Below, piece after piece: positions 57,168 to 64,000 of a DNA stretch of 64,000 bases. The number at the start of each line of letters is the position of its first letter. Position 1 is the first letter of the stretch. The DNA is taken from assembly GCA_963843465.1 (NCBI GenBank), contig CAWJKP010000001.1:372001-436000 (forward strand), written 5' to 3'. The notes beneath the pieces are model-generated. The model was given only the letters and a program-made list of their open reading frames with translations. It was not told the DNA's origin and ran no database searches. Both the position numbers and the translations under genes were made by a program. The stretch is from CAWJKP01 sp963843465. GTDB taxonomy: Bacteria > Planctomycetota > Planctomycetia > Pirellulales > Thermoguttaceae.

Positions 57168-57479
57168 ATGGCCATCGACATCTCTTGCGAGACTCTACTG
57201 AGTCTCCCCGACGCGGCAAGGGCGTTGCCCAAACGCCCACATATATCTACGCTCCACCGCTGGCGGCTGCGTGGCGTTCGCGGGGTGAAGCTGGAGACTT
57301 GCCTCATCGGTGGCAGGCGCTATACCAGCCGCGAGGCCGTAGAACGGTTCTCCACCGCCACCACCGCTGCCGCCAACGGAGAGCCACTGCCCGTCCGCAC
57401 ACCCCGGCAGCGGCAACGCTCGATCGAGCAGGCCGAAGTCGAGTTGGGCCTCACGCTGACCAACGAGGAAATCCATTAG
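57168..57479 (+). CDS. DUF1580 protein (excisionase-like DNA-binding protein)
   Basis: ATG 57168 (MAIDISCETLLSLPDAARAL), 103 residues. The pattern LPDAARALPKRPHISTLHRW, then LRGVRGVKLETCLIGGRRYT and SREAVERF, is the planctomycete DUF1580 signature. It fits a small MerR/excisionase-type winged helix in which the HISTLHRW helix reads DNA. Such genes accompany integrases, so a role in excision or in control of the element is likely (inference). A strong hairpin follows the stop by a few bases. Confidence 0.85.
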   Translation: MAIDISCETLLSLPDAARALPKRPHISTLHRWRLRGVRGVKLETCLIGGRRYTSREAVERFSTATTAAANGEPLPVRTPRQRQRSIEQAEVELGLTLTNEEIH

Positions 57480-57485
57480 GAAATG

Positions 57486-57518
57486 ACAAACGCCCCGCCA
57501 TGGAGGCGAGGCGTTTGT
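57486..57518 (+). terminator. Hairpin terminator after the DUF1580 gene
   Basis: Nine-base arms acaaacgcc (57486-57494) and ggcgtttgt (57510-57518) are perfect complements, with a further gcc/ggc extension inside and a short loop. It begins 7 bases after the DUF1580 stop. There is no clear T-run, so it may be a processing or stability hairpin rather than a strict Rho-independent terminator. Confidence 0.55.
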
Positions 57519-57911
57519 GTAACGAATCATCCATGAAATTTTGTGCTGGTGTAGCGTGCGGGTCAACGCGATAGCTCCCCCAGCAGAAACGAAATGTCCA
57601 ATGTCCCTCTATTCTACGGTGTCGGGGCGGGCCATTTCAAGGCCTCGACGGTCCTTTTCCTTTGTTGCCTGGCGGGCTTCGTCGGCCAAGGCGCTCTATT
57701 ACGGGTACATCGCCCCAGGCGTCATCGCCGGTCGTGGAGCCCATCACAACGGGGCGGTCAATGTCAAGGCCACGGCCGCCAACACGCCAGAGACCAAACC
57801 CTGCCTCCAAGCCCACAGGTTAATGTCTTTCATTGATCGAAACGGCAGCCCCGGTCAGGTTGCCTGTTTCGATGTCTCGACCCTTTGACCACGAAAGCAA
57901 GAGGTTTCCAA
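57519..57911. other. Intergenic region in the element, no gene supported
   Basis: About 390 bases. Two overlapping open frames (starting near 57541 and 57594) have weak starts and unremarkable composition. I see no RNA gene. The upstream signals of the next gene probably lie here. Confidence 0.35.
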
Positions 57912-58523
57912 GTGTCAGAATCTGTTCCATCCGACCCGAGCGAAAACGGCCAGGCCACTCCAAACACGTCCACTCCTGACCGACTTAATGGCCGGTCCAA
58001 TCCACCACACGGCCTTGCCGGTGATACTGGAAGTCGTGGTGGGCCTGTCTCCGATCCTGCCGATCCCTTCGACCCCGCGGCCTTGCGGCTGTCCCAAGAC
58101 TTCGCGAGTACCATCGGCGTCAAGAAGGTCTTTACCCGCGTCCGGTGCGGCAAGCCCGAGAAGCACGCGTTTGTTCGTGTTCACCCCGGCGCGGACTGGC
58201 GGCTGGAGACCTGCGTGCTGGAGTTGAAGGGCTCCCAAGACCGGCCAGGCCAGGAAACCTATCTTGTACAGGCTCCGCTCTGGCCTGAGCTGACTGGCGA
58301 TGTACGGCCGGCTGTCCTTTTCACAGCCGTCACCCGCCAGAAGGTACCGTTTCTCTGGCGGTGCTGGTTACCGAGCCCGGATGGCCGGGCCAACCTCTGG
58401 ACCGATACGCTGCTGGATGCGGCCCGATTGGCCGAGCAGAAATGGATCAAGGTCTCAGCGGGCGATGGTCGTGCAGTATGGCATGGGGGCCCAATCGCTG
58501 GCGCGAAGCCTTGGCCAGCCTGA
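57912..58523 (+). CDS. Conserved element protein, C-terminus lost at a deletion junction
   Basis: The frame begins with TTG 57885, but GTG 57912 has GAGGT six bases upstream and is preferred. Residues 1-50 are Ser/Pro-rich and disordered. The core reads LRLSQDFASTIGVKKVFTRV, FVRVHPGADWRLETCVLELK, YLVQAPLWPELTGDVRPAVL and AARLAEQKWIKVSAG. I recall the same pattern in integrative elements and prophages of planctomycetes, where it precedes a DNA polymerase gene. After WIKVSAG (about 58460) the frame runs on for 18 codons antisense in character while DNA polymerase begins in another frame, so its natural end was removed. Confidence 0.6.
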   Translation: MSESVPSDPSENGQATPNTSTPDRLNGRSNPPHGLAGDTGSRGGPVSDPADPFDPAALRLSQDFASTIGVKKVFTRVRCGKPEKHAFVRVHPGADWRLETCVLELKGSQDRPGQETYLVQAPLWPELTGDVRPAVLFTAVTRQKVPFLWRCWLPSPDGRANLWTDTLLDAARLAEQKWIKVSAGDGRAVWHGGPIAGAKPWPA

Positions 58524-59022
58524 AGCGATGACCCGGGAACTGTTGCGGTTGCACCGGGAAACTTACCCCGTGTTCTGGCGATGGTCCGAGGCCGCGGTTA
58601 ACCATGCCAGGCTGCGCGGCTGGCTGCAAACCGTATTTGGCTGGACGGTCCACGTTGGGCCCAAGGCCAACCCGCGGAGCCTTGCCAACTTCCCCATGCA
58701 GGCCAACGGCGCCGAAATGTTGCGGCTGGCTTGTTGTCTGGCTACCGAGCGAGGTATTGCGGTTTGCGCCCCGGTACACGATGCCTTGCTGGTTGAAGGA
58801 TCGGTCAACGAAATCCAAGACGTGGTGGCCGCCACCCAGGCGGCAATGGCGGAAGCCAGTCGGGTGGTGTTGTCGGGTTTCACGCTGCGGAGCGTGGCGA
58901 AGGTCGTTTGCCACCCCGATCGGTACATGGACCAGCGCGGTGAGCAAATGTGGAACACGGTTATGGGGCTGTTGGCCGAGTTGCCCCAAGCCAAACTGGT
59001 CGAGTCGGCCGATCCGTTTTGA
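58463..59022 (+). pseudogene. DNA polymerase I-type (family A) polymerase, C-terminal fragment
   Basis: The sequence starts abruptly at MVVQYGMGAQSLARSLGQPE, within the fingers subdomain after motif B. It continues TRELLRLHRETYPVFWRWSE, LQTVFGWTVHVG, FPMQANGAEMLRLACCLATE and motif C as APVHDALLVEG, with His-Asp of the catalytic palm. Motif A, motif B and the exonuclease domain are missing, and there is no start codon with a ribosome site. The junction with the preceding gene at about 58460 suggests a deletion of over 1 kb. Family A polymerases of this type replicate phages and some integrative elements. Confidence 0.75.
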
Positions 59023-59112
59023 GGAGTGGGCAAGCCGGCAACCCCGGCCAAATCGGCTGACCCGTACACTCTTATCTCTCTCTTATAGTTGGTATCTCCT
59101 TTAGAAACAGAT

Positions 59113-59520
59113 ATGCACCCCCTCGACCTGGAACAATTCCGAGCGAAACGAGAGGGCAACGCGCGGCCGGCCAAGCGACGACGGCCGCCACGTCACCGGG
59201 CCGGCGAGTGGTTCTTGAAGGGTCCGATACCGGGGGAGTGGCTAGCACGGGCCGCGGCGTTGTCCTACCGGGCGCTCCGGGTCAGCCTGGCCGTGTGGTA
59301 TCTGGTCGGGATGAAGAGAAACCGGGCCGTAACACCAACGTGGGACACCTGGCGGCGATTTGGCCTGTCGCCGGATGCCGGCCGCCGCGGGCTGGCCGCT
59401 CTCGAACGGGCCGGGCTGGTGGCCGTGGATCGGCATCCAGGACGTTGCCCCGTAGTGACGATCCAGGAAATCGTGGGAAGCGAGACATATGACAAAAACG
59501 AAAATCACAAAATCCCGTAG
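59113..59520 (+). CDS. Winged-helix protein of the element (replication-initiator-like or regulatory)
   Basis: ATG 59113 (MHPLDLEQFRAKREGNARPA), 135 residues; the frame opens 8 codons earlier at a TTG. A basic N-terminus (AKRRRPPRHRAGE) is followed by WFLKGPIPGEWLARAAALSY, ALRVSLAVWYLVGMKRNRAV and a helix-turn-helix WRRFGLSPDAGRRGLAALER with wing AGLVAVDRHPGRCPVVTI. I recall this as conserved in planctomycete mobile elements. It may act at the element origin or as a regulator. Its 3' end overlaps the next gene by 32 bases, so the two are co-translated. Confidence 0.6.
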   Translation: MHPLDLEQFRAKREGNARPAKRRRPPRHRAGEWFLKGPIPGEWLARAAALSYRALRVSLAVWYLVGMKRNRAVTPTWDTWRRFGLSPDAGRRGLAALERAGLVAVDRHPGRCPVVTIQEIVGSETYDKNENHKIP

Positions 59521-60196
59521 TGGTCGTGAACGTGGCGCTGCGGAAGTTGGCACACCGGACAAAATGGTGAATGAAATGCTCGACCAGTTGCCGGAGCACG
59601 TATGGCGACCGGGCAAATCTTTCCTTGATCCAGCCTGCGGCTGCGTTGACCAAGATGGCTTCTTGCCTTGGGTGTTGCGCCGCAAGTTGGCCCACGGCTG
59701 CACGGTCATGGAGGCCCTTAAGGACATTCATGGCGTCGAATTGCAGGCCGACAACCTCGATGATTGCCGCCGGCGATTGCTGGCTATTGTGGCCAAGCAT
59801 GAGCAAGTTGAGATCGGCCATATCGTGGTTGTTTTGACCAACGTGCGGCAGGGCGACGCCCTGGAAGACCCCATCAACACCGAGGCCTGGTGGGTGCCGG
59901 TTAGCTGTGAAGAAGCTGTGGAGTGGTGCGGCGCATGGACGCAGCCCGTGGGCGGCGAGCCCGCAGCGCCCGCGAACAACGTGTCGGAGCCGGCGATGAA
60001 CGACACGCCGGAGCCGAGCACGAGCGACACGCTGGGGCCGGTGGCGAACAACGCGCCGGAGCCGAGCACGAGCAACACGCCGGAGCTGGTGGCCAACAAC
60101 GCGCCCGTGACGCCTACGACCGCCACGGTGGAGCCGGGCGGCAACGGCACCGCGTCCACGGCCCTGCCGCCGGCCACCGACGCGGAGCCGAAGTAG
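59489..60196 (+). CDS. DNA-methyltransferase-like protein with repeat tail (no catalytic motif seen)
   Basis: ATG 59489 (MTKTKITKSRSGRERGAAEV), 235 residues, overlapping the previous gene. FLDPACGCVDQDGFL is motif I (SAM binding) of N6-adenine/type I-like DNA methyltransferases, and IHGVELQADNLDDCRRRLLA fits motif II. The catalytic NPPY/F motif IV is absent, and the chain turns into a Pro/Thr/Ser/Asn-rich tail from about 150. The tail includes a 48-base tandem duplication (60007-60102). It may bind SAM or DNA without methylating, or be an enzyme that lost its core by deletion. A role in element maintenance or anti-restriction is speculative. Confidence 0.6.
   Translation: MTKTKITKSRSGRERGAAEVGTPDKMVNEMLDQLPEHVWRPGKSFLDPACGCVDQDGFLPWVLRRKLAHGCTVMEALKDIHGVELQADNLDDCRRRLLAIVAKHEQVEIGHIVVVLTNVRQGDALEDPINTEAWWVPVSCEEAVEWCGAWTQPVGGEPAAPANNVSEPAMNDTPEPSTSDTLGPVANNAPEPSTSNTPELVANNAPVTPTTATVEPGGNGTASTALPPATDAEPK
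60007..60102 (+). repeat. 48-bp tandem duplication in the methyltransferase-like gene
   Basis: Units 60007-60054 and 60055-60102 both begin gccggagccgagcacgagc and end caacaacgc. Each adds 16 residues to the Pro/Thr-rich tail. Confidence 0.7.
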
Positions 60197-60244
60197 TCTG
60201 CTGTAAACCCTATTTCTATTCCTAACCCTATCGAGGAGTGACAA

Positions 60245-60898
60245 ATGAGTAACGACAATTCCAAGCGACACGACGAAGGGGCGTTCCTGACTGACGCAGA
60301 AATCGACAAGCTGATCGTCGCCACCGCCGCTGGCCGCGCTGCGGATTCACAGCGGTTCTGCGAGCAGGACGTGGAGACAGTGGTCGATTGGGCCCGCGGG
60401 GTCCGCATTGACGCGTCGCTGCTGGGGCTGCTGCTGGACGGCAAGCTCGTGCCCGCCGGCGTCAAGGACGACGGCGAGATTGCATACCGGCCGGTCACGG
60501 GCACCTTGTCACGGGCGGAGGCGAGAAGCTATCGCGCCGAATTGGGCAGGCTTCAGGCCGGCTGGACGCCGACACCGCCAAGGGAGTTCCGCATCTCCGG
60601 TGACGAGGACCTTGATTTTGTCTTGGCGGAGCCAGAAAAGGCCTCGCTGCGTCTGGCCGTCGAGACTGGCAATCAGCACTGGAAAGGGCCCGATCTTGAG
60701 TCTGGCCAGATGCTGAATTGGGCCGCTGAATGTCGTAATGCGGAGGTTCTACTGGCGAGCGTTTTGGTCGGCGACGTTCTGCCGATTACGGGAGATGGTG
60801 GCCAGCTCACGTTTCGTCACGTCGACGAACTGGCACCGGCAGATCAGAAGCAGCATCGGCACAAGTTGCGGCAACTTGGAGTCGCCCATCCGCATTGA
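60245..60898 (+). CDS. Hypothetical element protein
   Basis: ATG 60245 (MSNDNSKRHDEGAFLTDAEI) follows GAGGAG. 217 residues, acidic and helical, intact. No motif is recognised: the N-terminal half has LIVATAAGRAADSQRFCEQD, the middle WARGVRIDASLLGLLLDGKL, the end HVDELAPADQKQHRHKLRQL. It sits between the methyltransferase-like gene and a coiled-coil gene on the same strand. No signal peptide or membrane segment, so probably cytoplasmic. Confidence 0.6.
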   Translation: MSNDNSKRHDEGAFLTDAEIDKLIVATAAGRAADSQRFCEQDVETVVDWARGVRIDASLLGLLLDGKLVPAGVKDDGEIAYRPVTGTLSRAEARSYRAELGRLQAGWTPTPPREFRISGDEDLDFVLAEPEKASLRLAVETGNQHWKGPDLESGQMLNWAAECRNAEVLLASVLVGDVLPITGDGGQLTFRHVDELAPADQKQHRHKLRQLGVAHPH

Positions 60899-61114
60899 GA
60901 TGGAGAAGGACGATTGGCGGTAGATAGAGGCGGCGCCACCGGTGGCGCGAACCAGTTTGACCGGCGACTGCCGCCCCGCCACCCAACGACACAACCCTTA
61001 CCAATTACCGCCGCCCGCCGCCGCCGGCTCTTCCGATAAGGCACAGGAGACGCTGGAACATCATTTTCGATTCGTTTGTTACTCAAGTCTTTCACCATTT
61101 GGAGAGCCATTACA

Positions 61115-62182
61115 ATGACCAAAGACAAAGCACAGAAGTCTACAGCTCTGGTTCCTACCAACGCTGGCAGGAAGGGCGGCCAGGAAGAGCTGCCTAGCGA
61201 TTTGCATCCCGTCCTTGACGAGATGACCAAGAGCTTCGAGAAGATCGACAGTCTCACGCACAAGACGTGTCGTGAGCTGGTGCAGGTATGGTACAACGTG
61301 GGCCTGCGCGTGGCCGAAGTGCAGAAGCATGAGTCCACGTACGGCGCATACGCCGTAACCCGCTTGGCAGAAGAGTTGAGCGCGCGTCGCGGCAGGACTG
61401 TGCGTGTTGATGATCTGTATCAGGCTGGCGCCGTTACTGGCATCTACAAGTGGCGCGACATCGAGAATCTCTTTGCCAAGGCCGAAAAGGCCAATGCACA
61501 GCTCTCGTGGGGTCACTTTTCCAGGGGTCTCAGCTTGCTGAAGAAATCCAAGAATACTGCATTTCGCAAGAAGTGCGAAGCGCAGCTGATCGCGGAAGGC
61601 ATGAATGTTGAGGACTTCTGTCGTCTCATTCGTGATTTCCGCAACAAGTCAGGCGCGCCACGCAGCGGCGCTCGTCGCGGCCACTCGATTATTCCCAGGA
61701 GCGCTGGCGCTGCGTGCAAGCAGATCCGCAAGTACGGCAGCGAGTTCGCCAACCGGCTCGACGGCTGGGACCGCTCGCTGTTTGACTGGGTCATCCGCGA
61801 TGCGGCCCCCGAGGAACTGAGCAATGAGCTGTTGGAGGATCTGCGGGAGACGCAGAGCAATGTCAACGAACTGGGCAAGACGTGCAATGAGGTCGGCGGC
61901 AAGCTGGAGAAGGCCATCAAGCGCGTCGAAAAGGTCTCGGCGCGTCGCGAGGCGCCGAAGGGAGAGGCGGGCGGCAACCGAAAGAAGGACGTGCATGAGG
62001 AAGAGGACGTGGAGGTCGAGCCCGAGGAGGACGTGGAGGTCGAGCCCGAGGAGGACGAAGACGTGGATGTGGAGGCCGAGGAAGCCGCTGCCGAGGGCCA
62101 CAAGGGCAACGGCCAGGGCAACGACAGACCGCTGAGCGTCAAGGAGAAGATCGCCCGCGCCATGGCGAAGGCGGGCAAATAG
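61115..62182 (+). CDS. Hypothetical element protein with acidic repeat tail
   Basis: ATG 61115 (MTKDKAQKSTALVPTNAGRK), 355 residues; an upstream ATG at 61076 adds 13 unlikely residues. Residues 30-160 are helical (ELVQVWYNVGLRVAEVQKHE, YAVTRLAEELSARRGRTVRV, YQAGAVTGIYKWRDIENLFA), resembling the DUF1016-type N-terminal DNA-binding helical domain, though I cannot be firm. A central coiled coil (LLEDLRETQSNVNELGKTCN) is followed by a strongly acidic tail built on a 24-base perfect tandem repeat (62003-62050) and a basic end SVKEKIARAMAKAGK. Acidic tails of this kind occur in DNA mimics and chaperone-like proteins. Function unknown. Confidence 0.6.
   Translation: MTKDKAQKSTALVPTNAGRKGGQEELPSDLHPVLDEMTKSFEKIDSLTHKTCRELVQVWYNVGLRVAEVQKHESTYGAYAVTRLAEELSARRGRTVRVDDLYQAGAVTGIYKWRDIENLFAKAEKANAQLSWGHFSRGLSLLKKSKNTAFRKKCEAQLIAEGMNVEDFCRLIRDFRNKSGAPRSGARRGHSIIPRSAGAACKQIRKYGSEFANRLDGWDRSLFDWVIRDAAPEELSNELLEDLRETQSNVNELGKTCNEVGGKLEKAIKRVEKVSARREAPKGEAGGNRKKDVHEEEDVEVEPEEDVEVEPEEDEDVDVEAEEAAAEGHKGNGQGNDRPLSVKEKIARAMAKAGK
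62003..62050 (+). repeat. 24-bp perfect tandem repeat (acidic tail)
   Basis: Two identical 24-base units starting gaggacgtggaggtcgagcc, each encoding EDVEVEPE. It lies in frame in the acidic tail. Confidence 0.8.
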
Positions 62183-62510
62183 CGAGGTTTGCTCGCGCTG
62201 TGGCTTGCAGGAGCATTACCGCCATCAGCAGGTTGCCAACCTCGCCCCCGCGACAGAGGTATAACCACGACACGCATATGCTTGTCGTGCGAGACCTTTT
62301 GACGCTGGAACCATGAGAGATTCACGCCTAAGGCCTGAGCCATCGCGACCAGGGAAGTAGTAGCTGATACCGAGTGGCGGGCGGAGTCCAGTGTTCTGCT
62401 GGGTCCGCCCACCAAGCTGCTCAGTTGAGCGAGGGTGGCGAAATGGTATTCGCAGCACCCTCAATCCATGCAAGAATAATAGAAGCCCTCCGCTAGGAGA
62501 TGAAGGAGTC
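62183..62510. other. Intergenic region in the element with one hairpin
   Basis: About 330 bases with no supported gene. An inverted repeat cacgaca/tgtcgtg lies at 62266-62289 and could end the preceding transcript. A short frame (62374-62496, 40 codons ending EMVFAAPSIHARIIEALR) looks protein-like but lacks a start signal. Confidence 0.4.
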
Positions 62511-63497
62511 ATGTCGAGTCAGGGACTAAGACGTAAGCGTATGTCGCATGCGGCGTTTCGCAGACAGTTCGACGCCATGCTGCGCTGGCTCAGCCCGTTG
62601 CCGCCGCCCCACCGCCGCTGGATCGCCGCCACCGCCATGGCCGAGGCGGCGCCCGACGGACTGGACACCACCGACCCCGCCGTGGTAGAGGCGGCCAAGT
62701 CTCTGCAGGCCCTGGATTCCTGTGACGGGGACGACGAGAGGGCGGCCGTGCGGCAGCGGTGGCCGACGATCAGCGCGGCGCAGGCCATCTTCGAGGGGGA
62801 TGGGCCGCGGCGGTGGAAGCTCGAAAGCTGGATCTTGACCGGTGAATCAGACCGTGAAATCGCAGATCATTGTGGCGTGCCACCCGTCGTTGTCGCTGTT
62901 TATCAAGAGTTGTTCTTTGAGCGGCGACAGTACCTCGACCACCTGGACAAGCGAGAATGGTTGGCCCAACGGATGTATGGTCCTTACATGGGCTTGACCT
63001 TCCGTAGCGAGGAACTGGGGCGATTTTGGGCTTGGGCGGCGCTTACCGGCGGCCCGGCGGTGCTGAGTAGTTTCTTGACTGCGTTCGATGCGGCAAGGAA
63101 GGTTGATACACCGCCCACCTTGGCCGCCTACCTACAGCCAGGATTAGAGATTTCGTCGAGCTTACAGGCCACTGTGGCCGTTCATGTCATCCCGACGAAC
63201 AAGGACACGGCTATCGCATGGGCAGCATTTCGCGTCCGGCTGATCGAGGCCGAGGCGATGCCCGATCCCCGACAACGTGAAGTAGCACTCCTCCGACTGA
63301 ATCGCGACGTTGTGTCGTTTGCATGGGGCCTGCTGGGCGGCAAGTCGCCAGAGAAGCTGCGGCATTTGTTGCGGCTGGGGAAGCGGAAGACTGTCGCTAG
63401 CGTTGTGTTATCGCCCGAGGCAGCACTGGCGGATTTGATCGCGAAACTGAAAATCGACCTGCCCCCGCGTGAGGCAGGGCAAGGCGGCGCAGCGTGA
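62511..63497 (+). CDS. Conserved planctomycete mobile-element protein
   Basis: ATG 62511 (MSSQGLRRKRMSHAAFRRQF) follows GAAGGAG at the right spacing; the frame upstream to 62391 is not coding-like. 328 residues. WILTGESDREIADHCGVPPV with VAVYQELFFERRQYLDH looks like a sigma-70 region 4-type helix-turn-helix, in which a dormant enzyme or regulator reads DNA. The rest is helical (LLRLNRDVVSFAWGLLGGKS). Its stop overlaps the next start (GTGA), so the following gene is in the same operon. I have an impression of homologues in other planctomycete elements but no assigned function. Confidence 0.6.
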   Translation: MSSQGLRRKRMSHAAFRRQFDAMLRWLSPLPPPHRRWIAATAMAEAAPDGLDTTDPAVVEAAKSLQALDSCDGDDERAAVRQRWPTISAAQAIFEGDGPRRWKLESWILTGESDREIADHCGVPPVVVAVYQELFFERRQYLDHLDKREWLAQRMYGPYMGLTFRSEELGRFWAWAALTGGPAVLSSFLTAFDAARKVDTPPTLAAYLQPGLEISSSLQATVAVHVIPTNKDTAIAWAAFRVRLIEAEAMPDPRQREVALLRLNRDVVSFAWGLLGGKSPEKLRHLLRLGKRKTVASVVLSPEAALADLIAKLKIDLPPREAGQGGAA

Positions 63498-63877
63498 AAA
63501 GCGCGGCACAAGGTCTGTTTATGGCGTGGGAACACAGGAAGACGACAACGCGACGCTATTACTACCGGCACGGCCGCAACGGCATGGGCCGCCCAATCAA
63601 GCTGTACGTTGGCAGCGGCCGTGACGCCCACCGGCTCGCTGAGGCCGACGTAGCGGCCCGCTTAGAGCGAGCCAGGGCCCGACAGGCTTGGCTGCAACAG
63701 TCGGCGCAGGTCGAACAAGCGCAGCAAGTGCTCGATGAGTTCTGCGAAATAATGGGCCTGTTGATGAAAGGAGTGCTCGTTGCATCAAACTGGCACCAGC
63801 ATGGCCACGAATGGCGAAGGAGGATGTTGACATGGCCGGCGAACCGGAAGTTCGGAAGCCCACCGAGGCCGACCTGA
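63494..63877 (+). CDS. Small conserved mobile-element protein
   Basis: GTG 63494 overlaps the previous stop; ATG 63521 (MAWEHRKTTTRRYYYRHGRN) is an equally plausible start since homologues tend to begin near there. The core WEHRKTTTRRYYYRHGRNGM and GRPIKLYVGSG is a basic beta-hairpin module, followed by a long helix (ADVAARLERARARQAWLQQS and QVLDEFCEIMGLLMKGVLVA). It resembles small nucleic-acid-binding proteins common on planctomycete elements. About 118-127 residues. Confidence 0.55.
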   Translation: MKSAAQGLFMAWEHRKTTTRRYYYRHGRNGMGRPIKLYVGSGRDAHRLAEADVAARLERARARQAWLQQSAQVEQAQQVLDEFCEIMGLLMKGVLVASNWHQHGHEWRRRMLTWPANRKFGSPPRPT

Positions 63878-64000
63878 AGGCATTGAAGGTCCTGATCAAA
63901 CGCGCCAACCGGGGCGAGCAGCCGGCTCTGGACAAACTGCGCGATTTCCTTGACGAGAATCCGCAAGTCTGGAAGGTCGTGGGTGACCTGGGGCGTATGG
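63832..64000 (+). CDS. Hypothetical element protein, 3' partial
   Basis: ATG 63832 (MAGEPEVRKPTEADLKALKV) follows AGGAGGAT and overlaps the previous gene. The frame is open to the window edge. The visible 56 residues are helical and charged (RANRGEQPALDKLRDFLDEN). I recall similar starts in element proteins that precede terminase- or replication-type genes, but the function is not determinable here. Confidence 0.6.
   Translation, partial: MAGEPEVRKPTEADLKALKVLIKRANRGEQPALDKLRDFLDENPQVWKVVGDLGRM

Noticed and set aside
62429..62496. tRNA-Leu-like stretch (gcgagggtggcgaaatggta)
   Set aside because: The D-arm and a CAA-like anticodon loop can be drawn, but the anticodon stem has mismatches and no T-arm exists. 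The same bases read as a plausible peptide tail.
1..64000. CRISPR array
   Set aside because: No regularly spaced direct repeats were seen; the repeats found are palindromic insertions, tandem coding repeats or dispersed single copies.
1..64000. rRNA genes or riboswitches
   Set aside because: No conserved rRNA segments or recognisable aptamer cores were seen.
54631..64000. Second copy of the tRNA-Pro 3' end (attR)
   Set aside because: I found no second ccagtcgccccg in the window; the right end of the element is presumably beyond it.

Overview
The window looks like a high-GC Planctomycetota chromosome (Pirellulales-like), probably from a metagenome or a lightly polished assembly. Lineage clues are a surface protein with the planctomycete N-terminal motif RLEVRHLLA, PQQ-type beta-propellers starting DWPQWRGPNRDG, ECF sigma factors, many secreted carbohydrate-active proteins, and a DUF1580 protein on an integrated element. 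Family names come from motif recognition in the translations; no database was searched.

Layout. 1-5.6 kb: minus-strand set of secreted glycoside-hydrolase-like proteins. 6.3-10 kb: ECF sigma factor divergent from a DUF11-repeat surface protein that is cut off and joined out of frame to a Ser/Thr kinase. 10-16.5 kb: broken genes (kinase, TPR-CHAT caspase-like protein, transposase remnant, hybrid histidine kinase with a phosphotransfer domain). 16.9-21 kb: secreted NHL/propeller proteins and an alpha/beta hydrolase. 21.5-35.6 kb: the most notable locus, a fatty-acyl-AMP-ligase/polyketide synthase/nonribosomal peptide synthetase assembly line ending in two fused KAS III-like domains. 35.6-37 kb: transposase remnant and leucine-rich-repeat proteins. 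37.3-47 kb: plus-strand operon of secreted proteins (GH123/DUF4091-like with a zinc ribbon, two PQQ-like propellers, DNRLRE-like, DUF4832-like). 47-54.5 kb: remnants (TolC, HlyD/DevB), small genes and secreted proteins. 54.6-64 kb: integrative element entering at a tRNA-Pro(CGG), with a tyrosine integrase, DUF1580 protein, DNA polymerase I fragment, winged-helix protein, methyltransferase-like protein and conserved element genes, running off the right edge.

How the genes may work together (inference). The assembly line would activate a fatty acid, extend it with one malonyl unit, C-methylate and ketoreduce it, condense it with one amino acid (pocket residues resemble the glycine code), and release or elongate the product on a terminal KAS III domain whose second copy has lost its catalytic Cys and His. 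Palindromic repeats of several unrelated families sit in the linkers of these enzymes, three of the four families in frame.

Caution. About twenty single-base frameshifts or abrupt junctions interrupt otherwise well-conserved proteins between 1 and 52 kb, and few do so in the right-hand element. They may be real gene decay, or indel errors and collapsed assembly. Raw reads would decide. Where a frameshift is evident I give the span of the whole gene and say where the frame changes.
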